Assembly (NCBI GenBank): GCA_029204225.1
Contig: CM055092.1
Span: 28,369,859 to 28,433,858 of the forward strand
Reading direction: 5' to 3'
From: Diphasiastrum complanatum
Lineage: Eukaryota; Streptophyta; Lycopodiopsida; Lycopodiales; Lycopodiaceae
Length of the DNA: 64,000 nucleotides
Shown: in pieces, positions 1 through 11,466 of the stretch
Numbering within the stretch: position 1 is the first letter of the stretch
How the letters are laid out: each line of letters begins with the position of its first letter
Program-made: the position numbers and the translations under genes
Notes under the pieces: generated by a model
What the model was told of the DNA's origin: nothing
The model's input: only the letters and a program-made list of their open reading frames with translations
The model's database searches: none

Positions 1-1080
1 AGAGTTCTATTACAAGAAATGGTTTGTTGAAAATTGTTCATTCTGGATGTAATCAGTTTAATCTTAGTAAGAACTAGGATCCATGAGAAGTTGATGGCAA
101 GGAGTGAAATTTCCTCTTTACAACATATTCTTTTGAAATAATTTCCAATCAAGATTTGGGTTACGAAATAACACTCTTTGAGAAATATTCTCTCTTAGAG
201 CTAACTGGGTTATAGGATTCTCAGTTAAAAATGTGTTGTTTATAGAGATCTGTGGAGATATGCTATGTGATGAATCATTGTGGATCATAATTTATTTGCG
301 CAAGTTCTTAATCCTGTGGATCTACAATGTGCTCCTTGGCTTGAGTTTATATGTATAAACTAGTCGAAAAAACATAGCCATATTGATGAGAATTATTTGG
401 AGACAATTACTTGCAAGTTAATAAGACATCTTGACGAGAAATGCTTGTTGACCTAGGAAGGATTTAGAATCAGCTTGATTGAGGGATTTTAAAATGGTCC
501 CACACCTGGATATTCAAATATTTTTAAATAGGATACAACTAACCAAATCAGAAGTGTTACATCTAAGTTAGTTGTTTGAATCTAGTGTACATCATTTATT
601 GATATTGTAGTTTATTGCATTATGAGTCGTTTTTGGATCAGTTAGAGGGTTATGTGCATAGGATACAAGGAACTTTTTGCTTTAATCTTTTCCCGATTGG
701 AAAAATATCGAATGCAATCCTGGAAACTTAGGTGGAGCTAAATAGTTGATGTAAACCAAAAAGTCAGAACTTCACACAATGAAGTTCCGATAGATCCTAA
801 GTTTTAGATCAAAACTTAAAAATAATAGAATCTAGATGCATTCTAGGTTGGACCTTAACTTTGGAATGACAGTTTTTGTCATGTCTAGCGTAAGAAAATT
901 TGAAAATTACCATTGTTTCATAGACATCTTAAAGTGAGTTGATAAGTTTGAAACTTTCATGGTGGAAAGGACTTTTCTAGAGCAACTCACATGTCTTCTA
1001 AGAACAATAATATTCACGTTCTCTTATTATTATTGAGTAAGGATCTGATGAATTATAGTTTATACTTGATCATTAGGAGA
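1..1080. other. Stretch without recognisable gene
   Basis: AT-rich sequence with no ORF of note on either strand. Because a gypsy integrase scrap starts at its right edge on the plus strand, it may be eroded upstream pol sequence, but I could not read any domain in it. Confidence 0.4.
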
Positions 1081-1400
1081 AGGTAACGTGCAGATGTTTT
1101 GTACATATGTTTTTCTACAACAATCTCACTGGGAGAAGTATCTGTCGATGATTGAGTTTGCCTATTACAGTAGTGTGCATTTTGGCTACCGATTATAACC
1201 TGTTTATGCTTATGTACAATTATGAACCTAGTTCACCCATTGTAGTTGAAACTCGAGCGATCAAGTTTCAAAAGATAGCAAATTTCTTGCACGATATGCA
1301 AGAAATGCTACAGATAGCACGTGAGAATGTCCAAAGTGCTCAGAATAGGAACAGACATTATCTAAAAGAATAGCCTCGAGATTTTCAAGAGGGGGATTGG
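1081..1400 (+). pseudogene. Ty3/gypsy integrase C-terminal fragment
   Basis: Frame pieces read QSHWEKYLSMIEFAYYSSVH, then after a frameshift FMLMYNYEPSSPIVVE and FLHDMQEMLQIARENVQSAQ. This is the stretch after the catalytic Glu of plant gypsy integrases, where the sequence runs from a WEKYLPxxEFAYN motif to a helix rich in QDMQEMLQVA. The same helix occurs in the opposite-strand element near 49.2 kb, so the two are related chromovirus-like elements. At least one frameshift and a stop near 1372 make it inactive. No reverse transcriptase or LTR is visible beside it. Confidence 0.75.
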
Positions 1401-1409
1401 GTATAATCT

Positions 1410-1900
1410 CTAGATAAGTAAGTGTCTCTGAACAGAGTCAAAGGCCTTAGGAAAATCCACGAAATAGTAGTATACCCGCTCTCAATTGGACCTGGCCTCA
1501 TCAATTATGGATCTCAAAGTGAATATCTGATTCGAGGTGGCCCAAAGCATACAAGTGTCTGATCTCGGCATCACTGTTGACCACCCTCTGAAGAATTGAG
1601 CCATATACTCTTGCCATGATATGGCCAATCATGATAGTGCGGTAGTTTTCTGGCCTCATGGGATCACCCACCTTGTGGATGGGATGTATGACATTGATGC
1701 ACCAGAAAGTCGGGAAGCCTTGAATGACATTTTCGTTAAAAAGGTCATTAAGGATGGGAGAAAGTATGTCTTTCGCATGGATAAGAAGTTCTGCTTTGAT
1801 ATCACGGGCCCGCCAACTATTAAGGTTTTTAATGGATTCAGATATCATGTCGGGGGTGAAAAGATTGAAGGAGTACGGGGGGATAAGATGATGATGGGAG
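1410..1900 (-). pseudogene. LINE reverse transcriptase fragment A
   Basis: The minus-strand ORF contains ILSPILNDLFNENVIQGFP, then INVIHPIHKVGDP and NYRTIMIGHIMARVYGSIL. These are the fingers and palm-start motifs (RT blocks 1-2) of plant non-LTR retrotransposons. After a frameshift near 1500 the sequence continues with YYYFVDFPKAFDSVQR, the block A motif carrying the first catalytic Asp. The YxDD block is absent, so only the N-terminal third of the RT remains. The plus-strand ORF over the same bases is a shadow. Confidence 0.75.
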
Positions 1901-1920
1901 AGGTGGTGTCATTAGTATAA

Positions 1921-2332
1921 AGGGACTTTGCATATTCTGTCCAAATATATAAATAAAAATTCACCCCTGCAATGTTATTATTGAATTTCAAAAAGAAATA
2001 CATCTGTACGATCTCGATTTTTAGTAGATTTTGTATAAACTCATTACTTTACTGCCAAAATGAAAAGACTTCATCTAATCCACGCGACGAAGGGAGAGTA
2101 CCCAAGACAGACGTCTAATTACCATGCTATATTTCGATACTAATTCTTTGCCTCAGGAATTCGGTGGAGCGTGGCTCATTAATGTGTTCTACCATCTATT
2201 TTCCAATGCGGAAAATGAGATCCTTTGTTGTAGAGCCCTATGAACCGAAAGTTTCGAGATTGAGGTTAGAACGACACTTTACATCAGGCCCTTTATAATC
2301 ATGCAGAAGAGTAGTGATCCAAGCGGATCTCC
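1921..2332. other. Stretch without recognisable gene
   Basis: Lies between two LINE pieces. I see no domain, RNA gene or structured repeat in it. Confidence 0.4.
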
Positions 2333-3490
2333 CTATTGGACTCTGGACTCGGATGATATTCGATGCTCACCAAAAAATAAGTGGGAGGGATTCTGGTAAA
2401 GCTGCCAAACAAAAGGATAAAATTGAGGAATAGTGGATTGGACTTGCCTCAAGAGCATCTCTCTTCTGATGGTGTTGAAAGTATTTCGGAAATCCAGCTT
2501 GAGTAACACTCTAGAGTCTTCTTGTGTTCCATCAATGAACGCTCGTGTCGAGTGGACTGCAGGCTCCGCACCACTAGTGGTTCCATCTCCCATGTGCACC
2601 GGACGCAGCAGTGTGCCCATTGGTGCCATCGATCGTTTGTTGACTACTTAATCGACCTTATATCACCATCTTTCTTTCTAAGAGCCATCAGCGAAGCACC
2701 GTACAGGAAAGGACAAATGGTGTCTGGTGCCCCATCAAAATGTGCTCCAACAATTTGCTCAGATTTTCACATAGACGAGATGCTCTCTCATCCTTCAAAT
2801 CACCAAGGAGGTCTTTCAGATGTTGTGGTCTCCTCCAGCAGAGCCATTCGGAAAGGAGAGAGCGGCTTCGTATATTTCCTCAATTGTCACCTCAATTCTA
2901 GTTAGTTGGCTGACCTTCAGCTCTTTGGAAAAATCCGCATCTTCCGGAGCTTGTGGGTGCTTGCTTTTGAGCATATCTAGCACTTCCACGCTTGCTGGGG
3001 CAATCATTTCCTTCAACGATAATAAACGAACAGCTCCATTGATATCGTCGTCCTGGATTTTGCTTTCGACACATTTCTTGACTGCTTCATCAGACGTCTT
3101 CGGCTGGGGTGTTGGCTTGCTGTTCACAACAACAGACAATTATGACCACAGCAAATTATTCTTGACGAGAGAGGTGAGGTTTTCCTTCTTGTCTTCTTTT
3201 CAGGGCGACAAAAACAAGAATAAGAAAAGGTGAGGAGTTGAGTCCAGGAGGGTAAATCATTCTTTTTCAAGTAATCTGAGATAATGCTACTTAAAACTTC
3301 TGCGACAATAGTGTGTGTACTCTTTGAGGAGGATCCTGATTTGTAGGGACTGTTGGTGGTTGAGATTGAGAACGGGACTGCCTCAAAACCTCCAACTTGC
3401 ATGTGTTTTTGCCAATGTGATTTGCCAGGGTCTTCTTGGCAGTGAAGCCAGACAGGTTGCAGGTGAGATTTTTCCCTTTGGAGGCTATCC
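2333..3490 (-). pseudogene. LINE reverse transcriptase fragment B with N-terminal zinc finger remnant
   Basis: Read on the minus strand, four parts line up in the order expected for one non-LTR element. A finger-like CNLSGFTAKKTLANHIGK near 3400-3460 has the second Cys replaced by Ser. Next come FSYSCFCRPEKKTRR (about 3200), DDDINGAVRLLS and EAALSFPNGSAGG (3060-2820), then VLLKLDFRNTFNTIRREMLL with QFYPFVWQLYQNPSHLFFGE (2500-2340). The last piece is RT block A with its catalytic Asp. Several frameshifts separate the parts and the sequence stops before the YxDD block. The family differs from fragment A at 1410-1900, judging by the block A and fingers sequences. Confidence 0.75.
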
Positions 3491-5547
3491 TAACACTCTA
3501 GAAAAAACTTGTTGCGGAAAAGCACATTGTCAAATGAGCGCAAAACAACCAAGTCAATTATGACAAACATAACCAAATTAAAAGTCACATTGACGAACGA
3601 CATTCGTTAAGAACGTCCAGGAACTTAGGATCTCGGCTACAATATGCGACGTGCACAAAAAATAGCAATGAATGTACTTTACTGGTTTCCACTTCTTCCT
3701 ACAAAACTTCCTCACAATCTTCGACTTGCTACCACACAACTTCCTCGAACTCGATCTTCGGCTTGATCACTGTACTAAAGTGCCCGTGAAGAATTGCCTT
3801 GCTCAACCAGATCAACACTTGAATCCCTTGAGATTTAACACTCCAAATCAGCACCATCGGCATTAGATTTATACTGACAACTACAGATCAGCACATCAGA
3901 TAGGTAGGATTCTGCCCCAAGATTTAGTGCTTCAGCCCAAAATGTGCCAGTCCCTGCTTCAGACAAATAAGACATGCAAATAGCTTCAGAAAAGTGGAAA
4001 GTGTCCAGCGTTGCCTCTATTGATCTCTCAGAGCCTGAACTAATGCAATCAGAGCTTAGCCATCCAAAATCGGGTACAGACTTGTGAGGGTACAAATCCA
4101 CAAGGGTACGGATTTGCAAGAGCACAGGTGTTGACTAGGACGAATCTATGAAAGGGCGTTCAAAAAGGGCGCAAAGGCAACTCTCAAGAAATGAAGGCAC
4201 AGTGTGGTCCCGACAAGGCCAATCATTGATGACGTGTGCTTGTTGCAATGGGACCTAGTAGGCTAGTATAGAAATGCAAGGCATGACATGCGAGGCCGCA
4301 CGAGAATGTGGAGAGCAAGGAAATAGGTGAGGGCAAGGAGTTTCCGTGGTGAGGACAACGGCCAAGTAGCAAGGGAGGAGGGAGAGAATTCAAGAATTTA
4401 GTCAAGCATTAGAAACACTCGACAAATTGTAAAAAGCTTCAACAAATTAGGCAAAGGTAAGTTGAAATCTCCATTGAATGATCATTCATTACATTAGGGC
4501 CTTAAGCTAGAGCATAATTCAAACTCTCATGTGAACGTAGGCACATGAACCACCAAATGGCAAAAGCCATTGCTCTCAAGACGAGAAGCTCCCAAAAGTT
4601 AAGACTGAATCATCTTAGTACTCAAGACGAGAAGCTCCCAAAGGTTAAGACTAAATCATCTGAGTACTCGAGAACTGGAATTTTGTAAAAGCTCTAATGA
4701 AGAATTGCAAGATACCATAATTAAATGTGCTTTCCACAATACAATTACAAGATTGAAAAGCGTGACGAACTTTGTAGTTGACAGCAACAAGCAAATTTGA
4801 CCTTTAATTTCAATAAGTAACTGTAGCAAGAATTTCCAGATCAAAAGACTATTTATCCCAAATTTTCAACAAGATAGAAAAGCAGCTTTCAGTTCCTTAT
4901 TCTACAGTTATGAACGAGCCGCTAAAAGTAGTTATCCGATATCAAATATGGTTTCTACACATGTCCTTATGGCATGATAATTGTCTTCTAAATTTATCAA
5001 TCACCCAACAACTCATCTAACAAAAGTTCATGATGTAACAGATTATCCTATATTGTTCTTCAGTACTATTGAAGGAAATTAAGTGCACTCTTGAAAGGTT
5101 GAGTGCATTTGAGAACTTTAAAGACCCTGAAAGCAAGTTAAAGTCTAGTAGAGCCTTGTCCATATATAGTATGCTACAAAAGTAAGGCCTTATCCTATCA
5201 AGACATGAAAGCTGAAGCTTATCTTGCCTTAAGATATGCAAATATAATGTTCATGTAGAAACTCATCCATGTTCTACACTCTGACATGTTTCACCATCTC
5301 AGATTAATCATTTTTCTCATAAAACAGGAGATACAAGCCTCTGGCAGAAGTTGGTATAACTAGCACAGAGTTATACCAGAAACATCAATGGTATCTACAT
5401 ATCCCTGAATGAAAGTTTTTACCATGGAATAAAAGAATCGAAAGCTAGGCTGCAATATTCCAGTGCGGCTACATAAGTGTAACTCAATAGTGCAAGCGAA
5501 ACTATGATGAAAGAAAACTGAGAGCGGCCACGGTGCAAGCAAGCAGT
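3491..5547. other. Intergenic stretch and probable 3' UTR of the inhibitor-3 gene
   Basis: No ORF here resembles a known protein; the longest (96 aa, minus, 3835-4125) is unrecognised. The right end, about 5350-5547, should hold the 3' UTR of the minus-strand inhibitor-3 gene. A short tandem repeat at 4575 is listed separately. Confidence 0.4.
4575..4680. repeat. 46 bp tandem repeat, two units plus a partial third
   Basis: Units begin at 4575 and 4621 with CTCAAGACGAGAAGCTCCCA and differ at about three positions. A third begins at 4667 and decays after a few bases. Confidence 0.85.
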
Positions 5548-5889
5548 TCATTTGTCATCTGCTGAAGAAATTTCTCCCTTTGAGCCTTTGCCTGGCTTTC
5601 CATTCTGATGATGCGCAGGAGCCTTGCCCTTTGGCTGCTCATCATCATCGCTGTCGCTACTCTCGCAACTTTCTTTGTGAAAAATGCAACATTTTTTTGA
5701 ACTCTTCTTCTGCATAAACTCATTGTCAACAGTACCAGCTACCCATGCAACCTTCTTTTTACGGCGAGGCATCAACCTAAGTACAACTACTTCCTCATTT
5801 GGCTGTGATTCAGAAGAACAGGCTGACTCTTGTTCAGTGACGGTCGTCGAGCTACAGCCTGAGCCCGTTGCCTCTCTCATTCGCATCAT
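5548..5889 (-). CDS. INH3: Protein phosphatase 1 inhibitor-3 (PPP1R11/YPI1 family)
   Basis: A 113-residue protein of the small, heat-stable PP1 inhibitor family, which binds the catalytic subunit of type 1 phosphatase in the nucleus and cytoplasm. The conserved core is seen directly: VVLRLMPRRKKKVAW (residues 35-49), with KVAW (46-49) as the PP1-docking RVxF-type motif, followed by DNEFMQKKSSKKCCIFHK (55-72), almost the plant consensus. The C-terminus is an acidic SSDSDDDE stretch and a Lys/Gly-rich tail, as expected for a disordered inhibitor. Length fits the plant family (about 107-115 aa). I chose the first of the nearby Met codons; Met4 is also possible. The ORF is uninterrupted. A retrocopy is conceivable because the coding part has no intron, but the spliced-looking leader argues against it. 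Confidence 0.92.
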   Translation of the reverse strand: MMRMREATGSGCSSTTVTEQESACSSESQPNEEVVVLRLMPRRKKKVAWVAGTVDNEFMQKKSSKKCCIFHKESCESSDSDDDEQPKGKAPAHHQNGKPGKGSKGEISSADDK

Positions 5890-5900
5890 CCTTATGGTAT

Positions 5901-5940
5901 AAACCCTAAAAGCCCTTTTCGTCTGTCACCAAACCCTAAA
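5901..5940 (-). promoter_or_regulatory. Two telo-box motifs just upstream of the INH3 start
   Basis: AAACCCTAAA occurs exactly at 5901-5910 and 5931-5940, that is TTTAGGGTTT in gene orientation, 12 and 42 bases before the ATG. Telo-boxes are a known plant 5' regulatory motif of growth-related genes. If the leader intron at 6072-6642 is real they lie in the 5' UTR. A looser copy, AAACCCTAGA, lies near 6730. Confidence 0.6.
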
Positions 5941-6071
5941 ATCCCTCTCCGTAGCCAAACGTTACAAGCCCACTCCTCTAGCTCGGTGAAAGAGCACGAC
6001 TTTCATTAACAATTCATACCATTAAGCTTTGCCGCAGAGAACAATACGCTGCATGCTCCAGACAGATTTAC

Positions 6072-6642
6072 CTGCAAGAAACAGTGAGAAAGTATATCAT
6101 CGAGTTTGTCTCTTTGATCATTGCACAGATATAAGCCCCTCCCCCCAAATCATCGCACATTTCTAAGGTGTGACATTTCTATTGAAATTTATACACGCCA
6201 TATTTTCACAGCATACATCTGTCACGACATTAATCAAACTACAGTAATTTCAGACCTCCCACTAGGGCTACACAGTCACAGATAAGGGTGACTTCAACCA
6301 CACATCCTAATGACCATATATTGCTTTAGAAATGTGATCAAGGGAAAGAAACGGTGAAGAGCAATCGAGCACTCAGGATGCATACTCGGATGGATTATGC
6401 AAATTATAGCCAAAACTGCTAAAACCTTTCAGGATAGAATGATGCTGCGTGCATTATGACAAGAGCTCAAGAATGACAAAACGATGAAGGGCTTTGGTTT
6501 TCCATGGAATATGGATCTGCTGCCAACCCTAACCAGATTAACAAGCATAACAAAAGAAAAACGAAACGTCACAACTTGAAATTCATCACAAGCCGCAAAG
6601 CAGGCATGTTCCCCACATACAAATTCCTCAAGGAAATCTTAC
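6072..6642 (-). other. Probable 5' UTR intron of INH3
   Basis: In gene orientation a donor AAAAG/GTAAGATTTCC ends the exon at 6643. An acceptor with a pyrimidine tract, TTTCTCACTGTTTCTTGCAG, ends at 6072. Both fit plant consensus sites and flank 571 bp. The downstream exon then runs through the telo-boxes into the coding ORF. This is inferred from splice signals only. Confidence 0.5.
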
Positions 6643-6646
6643 CTTT

Positions 6647-6685
6647 TCATTGCTGCTGCTGCTGCTGCTGCTGCTGCATCTGCAT
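6647..6685 (-). other. Upstream ORF with CAG repeat in the presumed INH3 leader exon
   Basis: The minus strand reads MQ then MQ followed by a run of Gln (12 codons in all) and a TGA at 6647-6649, six bases before the putative splice donor. The (CTG/CAG) run spans 6651-6677. The frame is open further upstream (to 6850), so it could also be the end of a longer reading frame. Confidence 0.4.
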
Positions 6686-6689
6686 CGAT

Positions 6690-8515
6690 AGGAAATAGAT
6701 CAGCTGTTCATCATATTCTGCTGTTGAGTAAACCCTAGAAGTAGATAAAGAAATATGCATATGTTGTCTATTCTTCTTGTTTTTCTTCTTATATTTGTAA
6801 ATGGCGTTTGGGGTCCCTTGCAGTGACGCTCCAAGAAGGCACCGGGCCACACGTGCTTGGGGTTTGGCCCCCGCCTAGTGATTGGGCGCCATGTGGCCTC
6901 GGTGCCCGGACGAGCAAGGATCATCAAAAATCGAGGGTGCAGCCGATTTTGCGAGCATGGGCTGGGGCGAGATCCCGGGGAGCCAAGCAGGGTGCCGGGT
7001 ACGCACTAGGCAGCGGGAGCCATGCTCGAGCACCTCACGCTCAAGCACCTACACATGCGTGAATAAGGGCATGTTTGCCTATATTCCCCCTAGGAATCCC
7101 ATAGAAATGCTTGTGGGATCAATTTTTGGTTGCCCACGCACATGGTGCCCGAGCAGCCAATTTAAAAAAAAAAAAAAACGTGTGGTTTAGAATGTACTAG
7201 GGCCAAACGGCCACGTGCTCCTTAGATGTGAGGGTCCCCTTGGGAGGAGTGCTCGGAAAACCTCTTTTGAGTTATCCTCAAAAACCAGCATTTTTTCAAA
7301 CTTCCTCAGTTTTTTGAAAACTGTTACTGATAAAATAAAAATCGTCAAAGATTTTATGATACCATGTTTTAAGAAAACATGCCAATTCCATTCCTATACT
7401 TTGTAGATTTTCTTGAGCACTCGGGAGTCAAGAGATATGGAAAACTATGCTCGTATAGCTCTAATGCACAAGCGGGATACGTGCCTATGAAAAACTCTCT
7501 GTAGGCACCAGCATGAATTTCCTAAGCATCGTAGGCACCACCAGGATCACCTTTTAGGCTCCTCAAAATTTCATGAGCACCCCAAAATTATCGGGTACTA
7601 GTGCACGCTCTCGAGCATGGTGGGCGTTAGCAAAACCAATTTTCATGGGCACCCTAAAATTCCTAGGCACCAACGCGAAAATTTGCAAGTACCAGTACAT
7701 GGTCCTTGGCATCGTGGGCATCAGCAAGACCCATTTCCCAGGCACCAACACCAAATTTCATGAGCACCTTCAAATTCCCAAGCACCAACGCACACTCCGA
7801 CACTCATACAAGAGAATGTTTCAGTGTTCACTTATATAACCCGCAATATATCCCTTTGAACTAGTTATGGAATATGCGTTTGACTACCTGAAGCCCATGT
7901 CATCAGAGAGCCATAAATTTAGAAAAATTAAAAATTAAATTGAAAATAAACGAGTGGTTGAGCACGCACCAGGGGCCCAAACTAGTGCATGCTCCTTAGA
8001 TCGAGGTGTTGGGGGTAGGGGGCATCCCCTAGGGCCAAGGCATAAAGGAAGTTGCCACTTTAGCTACCCATAGTTAACATAGATGTAGTGGGGCTGCGCA
8101 TTTAGACAATCGATGCAATCCCAAAGTGCCACGTCAGAACTAATTTTTGCCAATGAAAGCAACCTTAATCTTATTTTCATATGGTTGCATTATTGCAATT
8201 TTCTTTTTCATAAAGCTGGAATGATCGGGGACTCATTTCAATTATGTCACCTTGTAGTCATTGGAAGCGCACATTGTGCGATTCATCTTGTATGTCTCAC
8301 CCCATAAGGGGTCTCATCATTCACTCCACTAGCATTTTAGTTTGTTAGGAGAAGTATTTTAGTTTGTTAGGAGAAGTAGCATACAAAATAACCAACTCCA
8401 TGGGCACATGAAGTAGTTTAGTTAAATGAAATAATCTTTTAGTCCGCTCAAAAAGACTATTTCAATAAGTGGACCAATTAGGTAAACTCACATATGAGGC
8501 TTATCATCATTCTAT
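6690..8515. other. Intergenic, partly GC-rich, no gene recognised
   Basis: 6800-7060 is unusually GC-rich and opens long frames on several strands, none with a recognisable domain. A 15-base A run sits near 7163-7177. The degenerate repeat at 7490-7830 is listed separately. Confidence 0.4.
7490..7830. repeat. Degenerate repeat built on AGGCACC/GAGCACC
   Basis: The heptamers AGGCACC, GGGCACC and GAGCACC recur many times, with longer similar units of about 93 bp beginning near 7596 (TACTAGTGCACG) and 7689 (TACCAGTACATG). It is heavily diverged, so unit borders are approximate. Confidence 0.55.
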
Positions 8516-8519
8516 CTAT

Positions 8520-9062
8520 AAAAGGCCCAAATCCTTCGTAGTTTAGGTCTCTCGCTCATATTTGCAAGTTTCATAGTCTGGAGTCAGTTATTCTCTCTCT
8601 CTCTCTCTCTCTCATAATAAGAGAGACTATGGAGCCAAACCGCCCAACCAATCCTAGATCAAACCCGAATCTATCCCCCAAGCCATGCCATGTGAAGCAA
8701 GAGGAGAAGAGAGGAACTGGTGACTTAAACCCTAATATGTCGACGAGAGAATCCCCACCTCATTATATAGAGAGTAGAGTCTTGTGCATGAAACCATACA
8801 ACCCCCATGCAGGTCAACTATAAATAGATCACACCTCTTCATGCAGTCCTCCTGTCTATATCTGTCATACGGACATGCAATACTCCATATGTCTCAATTA
8901 GAGTGTCTGGGTCCTCTCAAGGTTAATTAGTCACAAACTGGCCTTGACATGGAATTAAATCATGGCGTGACCAACAATCTCGAATACTGGAGGGCCGGTT
9001 TACCATATTAGGACTATTCCAGGTCCTTAACCGAATATGGCCATAACATTCTTCCCTCCTTA
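8520..9062 (-). mobile_element. Putative minus-strand LTR with polypurine tract
   Basis: In minus orientation a purine run AAGGAGGGAAGAA (9062-9050) is followed by TGTTATGGCCATATTCGG starting at 9048, the standard arrangement of a 3' polypurine tract and the TG start of an LTR. Within the LTR, CTATTTATAG (near 8825) could be a TATA box. The far LTR border is not certain; an AG repeat (8592-8613) lies close to it. No coding domain of the parent element is visible to the right, so the element may be non-autonomous or eroded. Confidence 0.45.
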
Positions 9063-11466
9063 AACTGCTTCTATCCTTAGAAGCTCCTCAAACATGAAAG
9101 AATCACAAGAAAAGTTCCTCTGACTTTAAATATTAATCGAGAAAATCATTATTCTTAGTCTGACTTCCATATCAAACAAGTACTCATAGATAAACCTATT
9201 TCCAATCGTTAATCTCTATTTTGGAGTCCAAACTCTGGTTTGAAAAGTACAATAAGAGATATATTTTCTCAACTGGGTTACACTCAACATAAGTTAGTAA
9301 CATCACCTTCATGTAAAACAATTACATGACCCACTGAGTGAAGTATCATCTAACTTAAGAGATTAAAGTCAAAGAAAAATAATAATAATTACAATCTGAA
9401 ATTATCCACAAACTCTGGCAGATAATTCATAAAAGCTTGCAAGTACAACTATCCTTAGAATCTAATTCTAAGATATGATAATTCATTCAACTAGAATCTC
9501 TAGGAGAATCCTTAAGATATAGAATGATTAAACTCAACTCTGAGTATCCCAGATACTCTTTTGAGTTAAGTGCTCCTGTTTCTAGCACCAAATGCAAGAA
9601 AATAGCATTCATTAATCTTAATAGACTTGTCTGTTTCCTATGATAACTGGAGATCCAATTAAATGAAGAACTGTACTCATGACAATCATCTTTAACTACA
9701 AAAACTTTAGATTACAATCTAGAATCAAATCTAGATACCCAAAGTCCTGTTGAATATCAATTCATATATTATTCTTGGATTCATTATGATTTGTTATCCA
9801 ATTGAGCGCTCTGGGATACTGTTGTAAAGCTACCTTTACAAGCTTTACTTCCGGCGCCATCGGCGCCAGCTATGTCCCCGGCACCAGCAGCGCCCCTGCT
9901 GCTCCCGGCGCCAATGGCGCCGGCGCCACTCCCGGCGCCACTGTGACTAGAATCCAGCCGGCGCCAAGTTCCTATGGCTGAAAATCTTTGATCGGTTCTA
10001 GCGAAGTCCAGAGAGCTCAGATCGATGTGCAATCACCTCACACGATCTAGGCATGATTAAAGGAAGCCTGGGGATCAATAAAATCTAGAGAGATAAAATG
10101 ACTTTCTAGAAAGAGAAAATCCTAGAGAGAGAAAAATGTGCTTTACCAGCTTGGGTAGAGTGCTTGGTATGAGGGGGGGGTGCCGAATCACACCAATACT
10201 ATAGGGGAGTGCGGATTGCGACTCAGGGCGAGCTCCAACCAAGTCTCAGCCTCCCTTACTGGAATATTGTCATGGCTCTCGCCCCGGAGACTAGGGTTGG
10301 TCACACATTTGAAATGTAATCTTTTCAGATTTATCAATAAAGTGGGATTTTCCTCAAACTGACTCTGATTACCTTCTGGGTTTCAGTGTTCGGTAAAAGC
10401 GCCAGTTGTAAGGCCGCTTTCAAAATTTTTAACTTGGCACATAGCTGAGGGTCGTATCCTTGGACGCCAACGGTATGCCGTCGGGACCATTCAGTCCGTG
10501 GCGCCAGCGGTATGCTGTCGGGACCATTTGGTCCAGGAACTGGTTGTTTCCATATCTGTCGCGGCTTGTGGTTCTGAGTGTTCCTTGCATGAACGTGAAT
10601 GGGTTAAGCTCTTGGGGAACGGGCTCTAACCTGTCGGCTAAGTTGGATGGCTTGCTTGGGTGGATGTTACCTGTTTATGGCTGTCCAGTCTGGCGTGGCG
10701 CCAGGTGGGCTTCCAGCGCTCGTGACGAAGCTTTCAGTTGGTTAAGTCTGATGTAAGTCAGACCGCTTGCTTGGAATGGATGTTACTCGTTTGTAACGAA
10801 GCTTCGAGTTGGTTAAGTTTGATGTATGTCGGGCGGCTTGCTTGGAGGGAAGTCACCCACATCGGGACCCCCGATATGGCATGGCGCCAGGTTGGATCTC
10901 AATGTTGGTTTTCGGAACTTCAAGTTGGTTAAGTTTGATCGTTGTTGGCGAGTTGGCTGCTTGTATGTCAAGTGGGTTTTGGATGGCAAGAGTTGAAGGC
11001 TGGGAAGCTAAGTCGTGGTTCTCGGCTCCCTTTGGGATGCCTGCGCTACAGATACAATCACTAATGAGTTGAGTCTATTTCTTAACTAAGGAATACTCTA
11101 TCCCAGGAAAACTGTATATCCAATGCACATAATTTTAACTGATGAACCTAAATGATTCATTAATCATGCGCCTTACAAGTAATATAAATCAAAACTATCC
11201 GTTTCTGGTGATCCACATCACACTGATCGTTTTTACCAATTAACTTCACTCTGGAGTAATCAACTACTCCAGCTAATTGCCAATGATTTAGAAATCTTAA
11301 ATGTCTAGGTGAAGAGTTCAACTATACTAGTATAACTCCACATTTAGATCCAAAACCAAATCATTTATTAGTTAGCTCATAAATCTTCCATAGAAAGATT
11401 TGTTAACTCTGCAAGTATATGTCAAACAATACTTGATCATATGCTTATGTTCACCGACTAGGTTAA
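9063..11466. other. Unassigned, repeat-derived stretch, possible interior of the element at 8520
   Basis: No ORF matches a known domain. The 82 aa minus frame at 9784-10032 is Gly/Ala-rich because of the GGCGCC cluster below it. The block 10450-10960 holds diverged internal repeats: GGTATGCCGTCGGGACCATT and a near copy 36 bp later, and three units starting near 10735, 10806 and 10922 with AGTTGGTTAAGT. Confidence 0.4.
9853..9965. repeat. Cluster of seven GGCGCC palindromes
   Basis: Seven GGCGCC hexamers occur within 113 bp in otherwise AT-rich DNA. Single copies recur near 10500, 10695 and 10884. Confidence 0.7.

Noticed and set aside
1621-1920. 99-aa plus-strand ORF with a protein-like start
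   Set aside because: It overlaps the minus-strand LINE RT frame exactly; it is a shadow.
6808-7190. GC-rich open frames that might be a gene
   Set aside because: They are open because of low stop density in GC-rich DNA; no domain, no consistent frame and no conserved motif.
9784-10032. Gly/Ala-rich 82-aa ORF
   Set aside because: Its residues follow from the GGCGCC cluster; no other support for coding.
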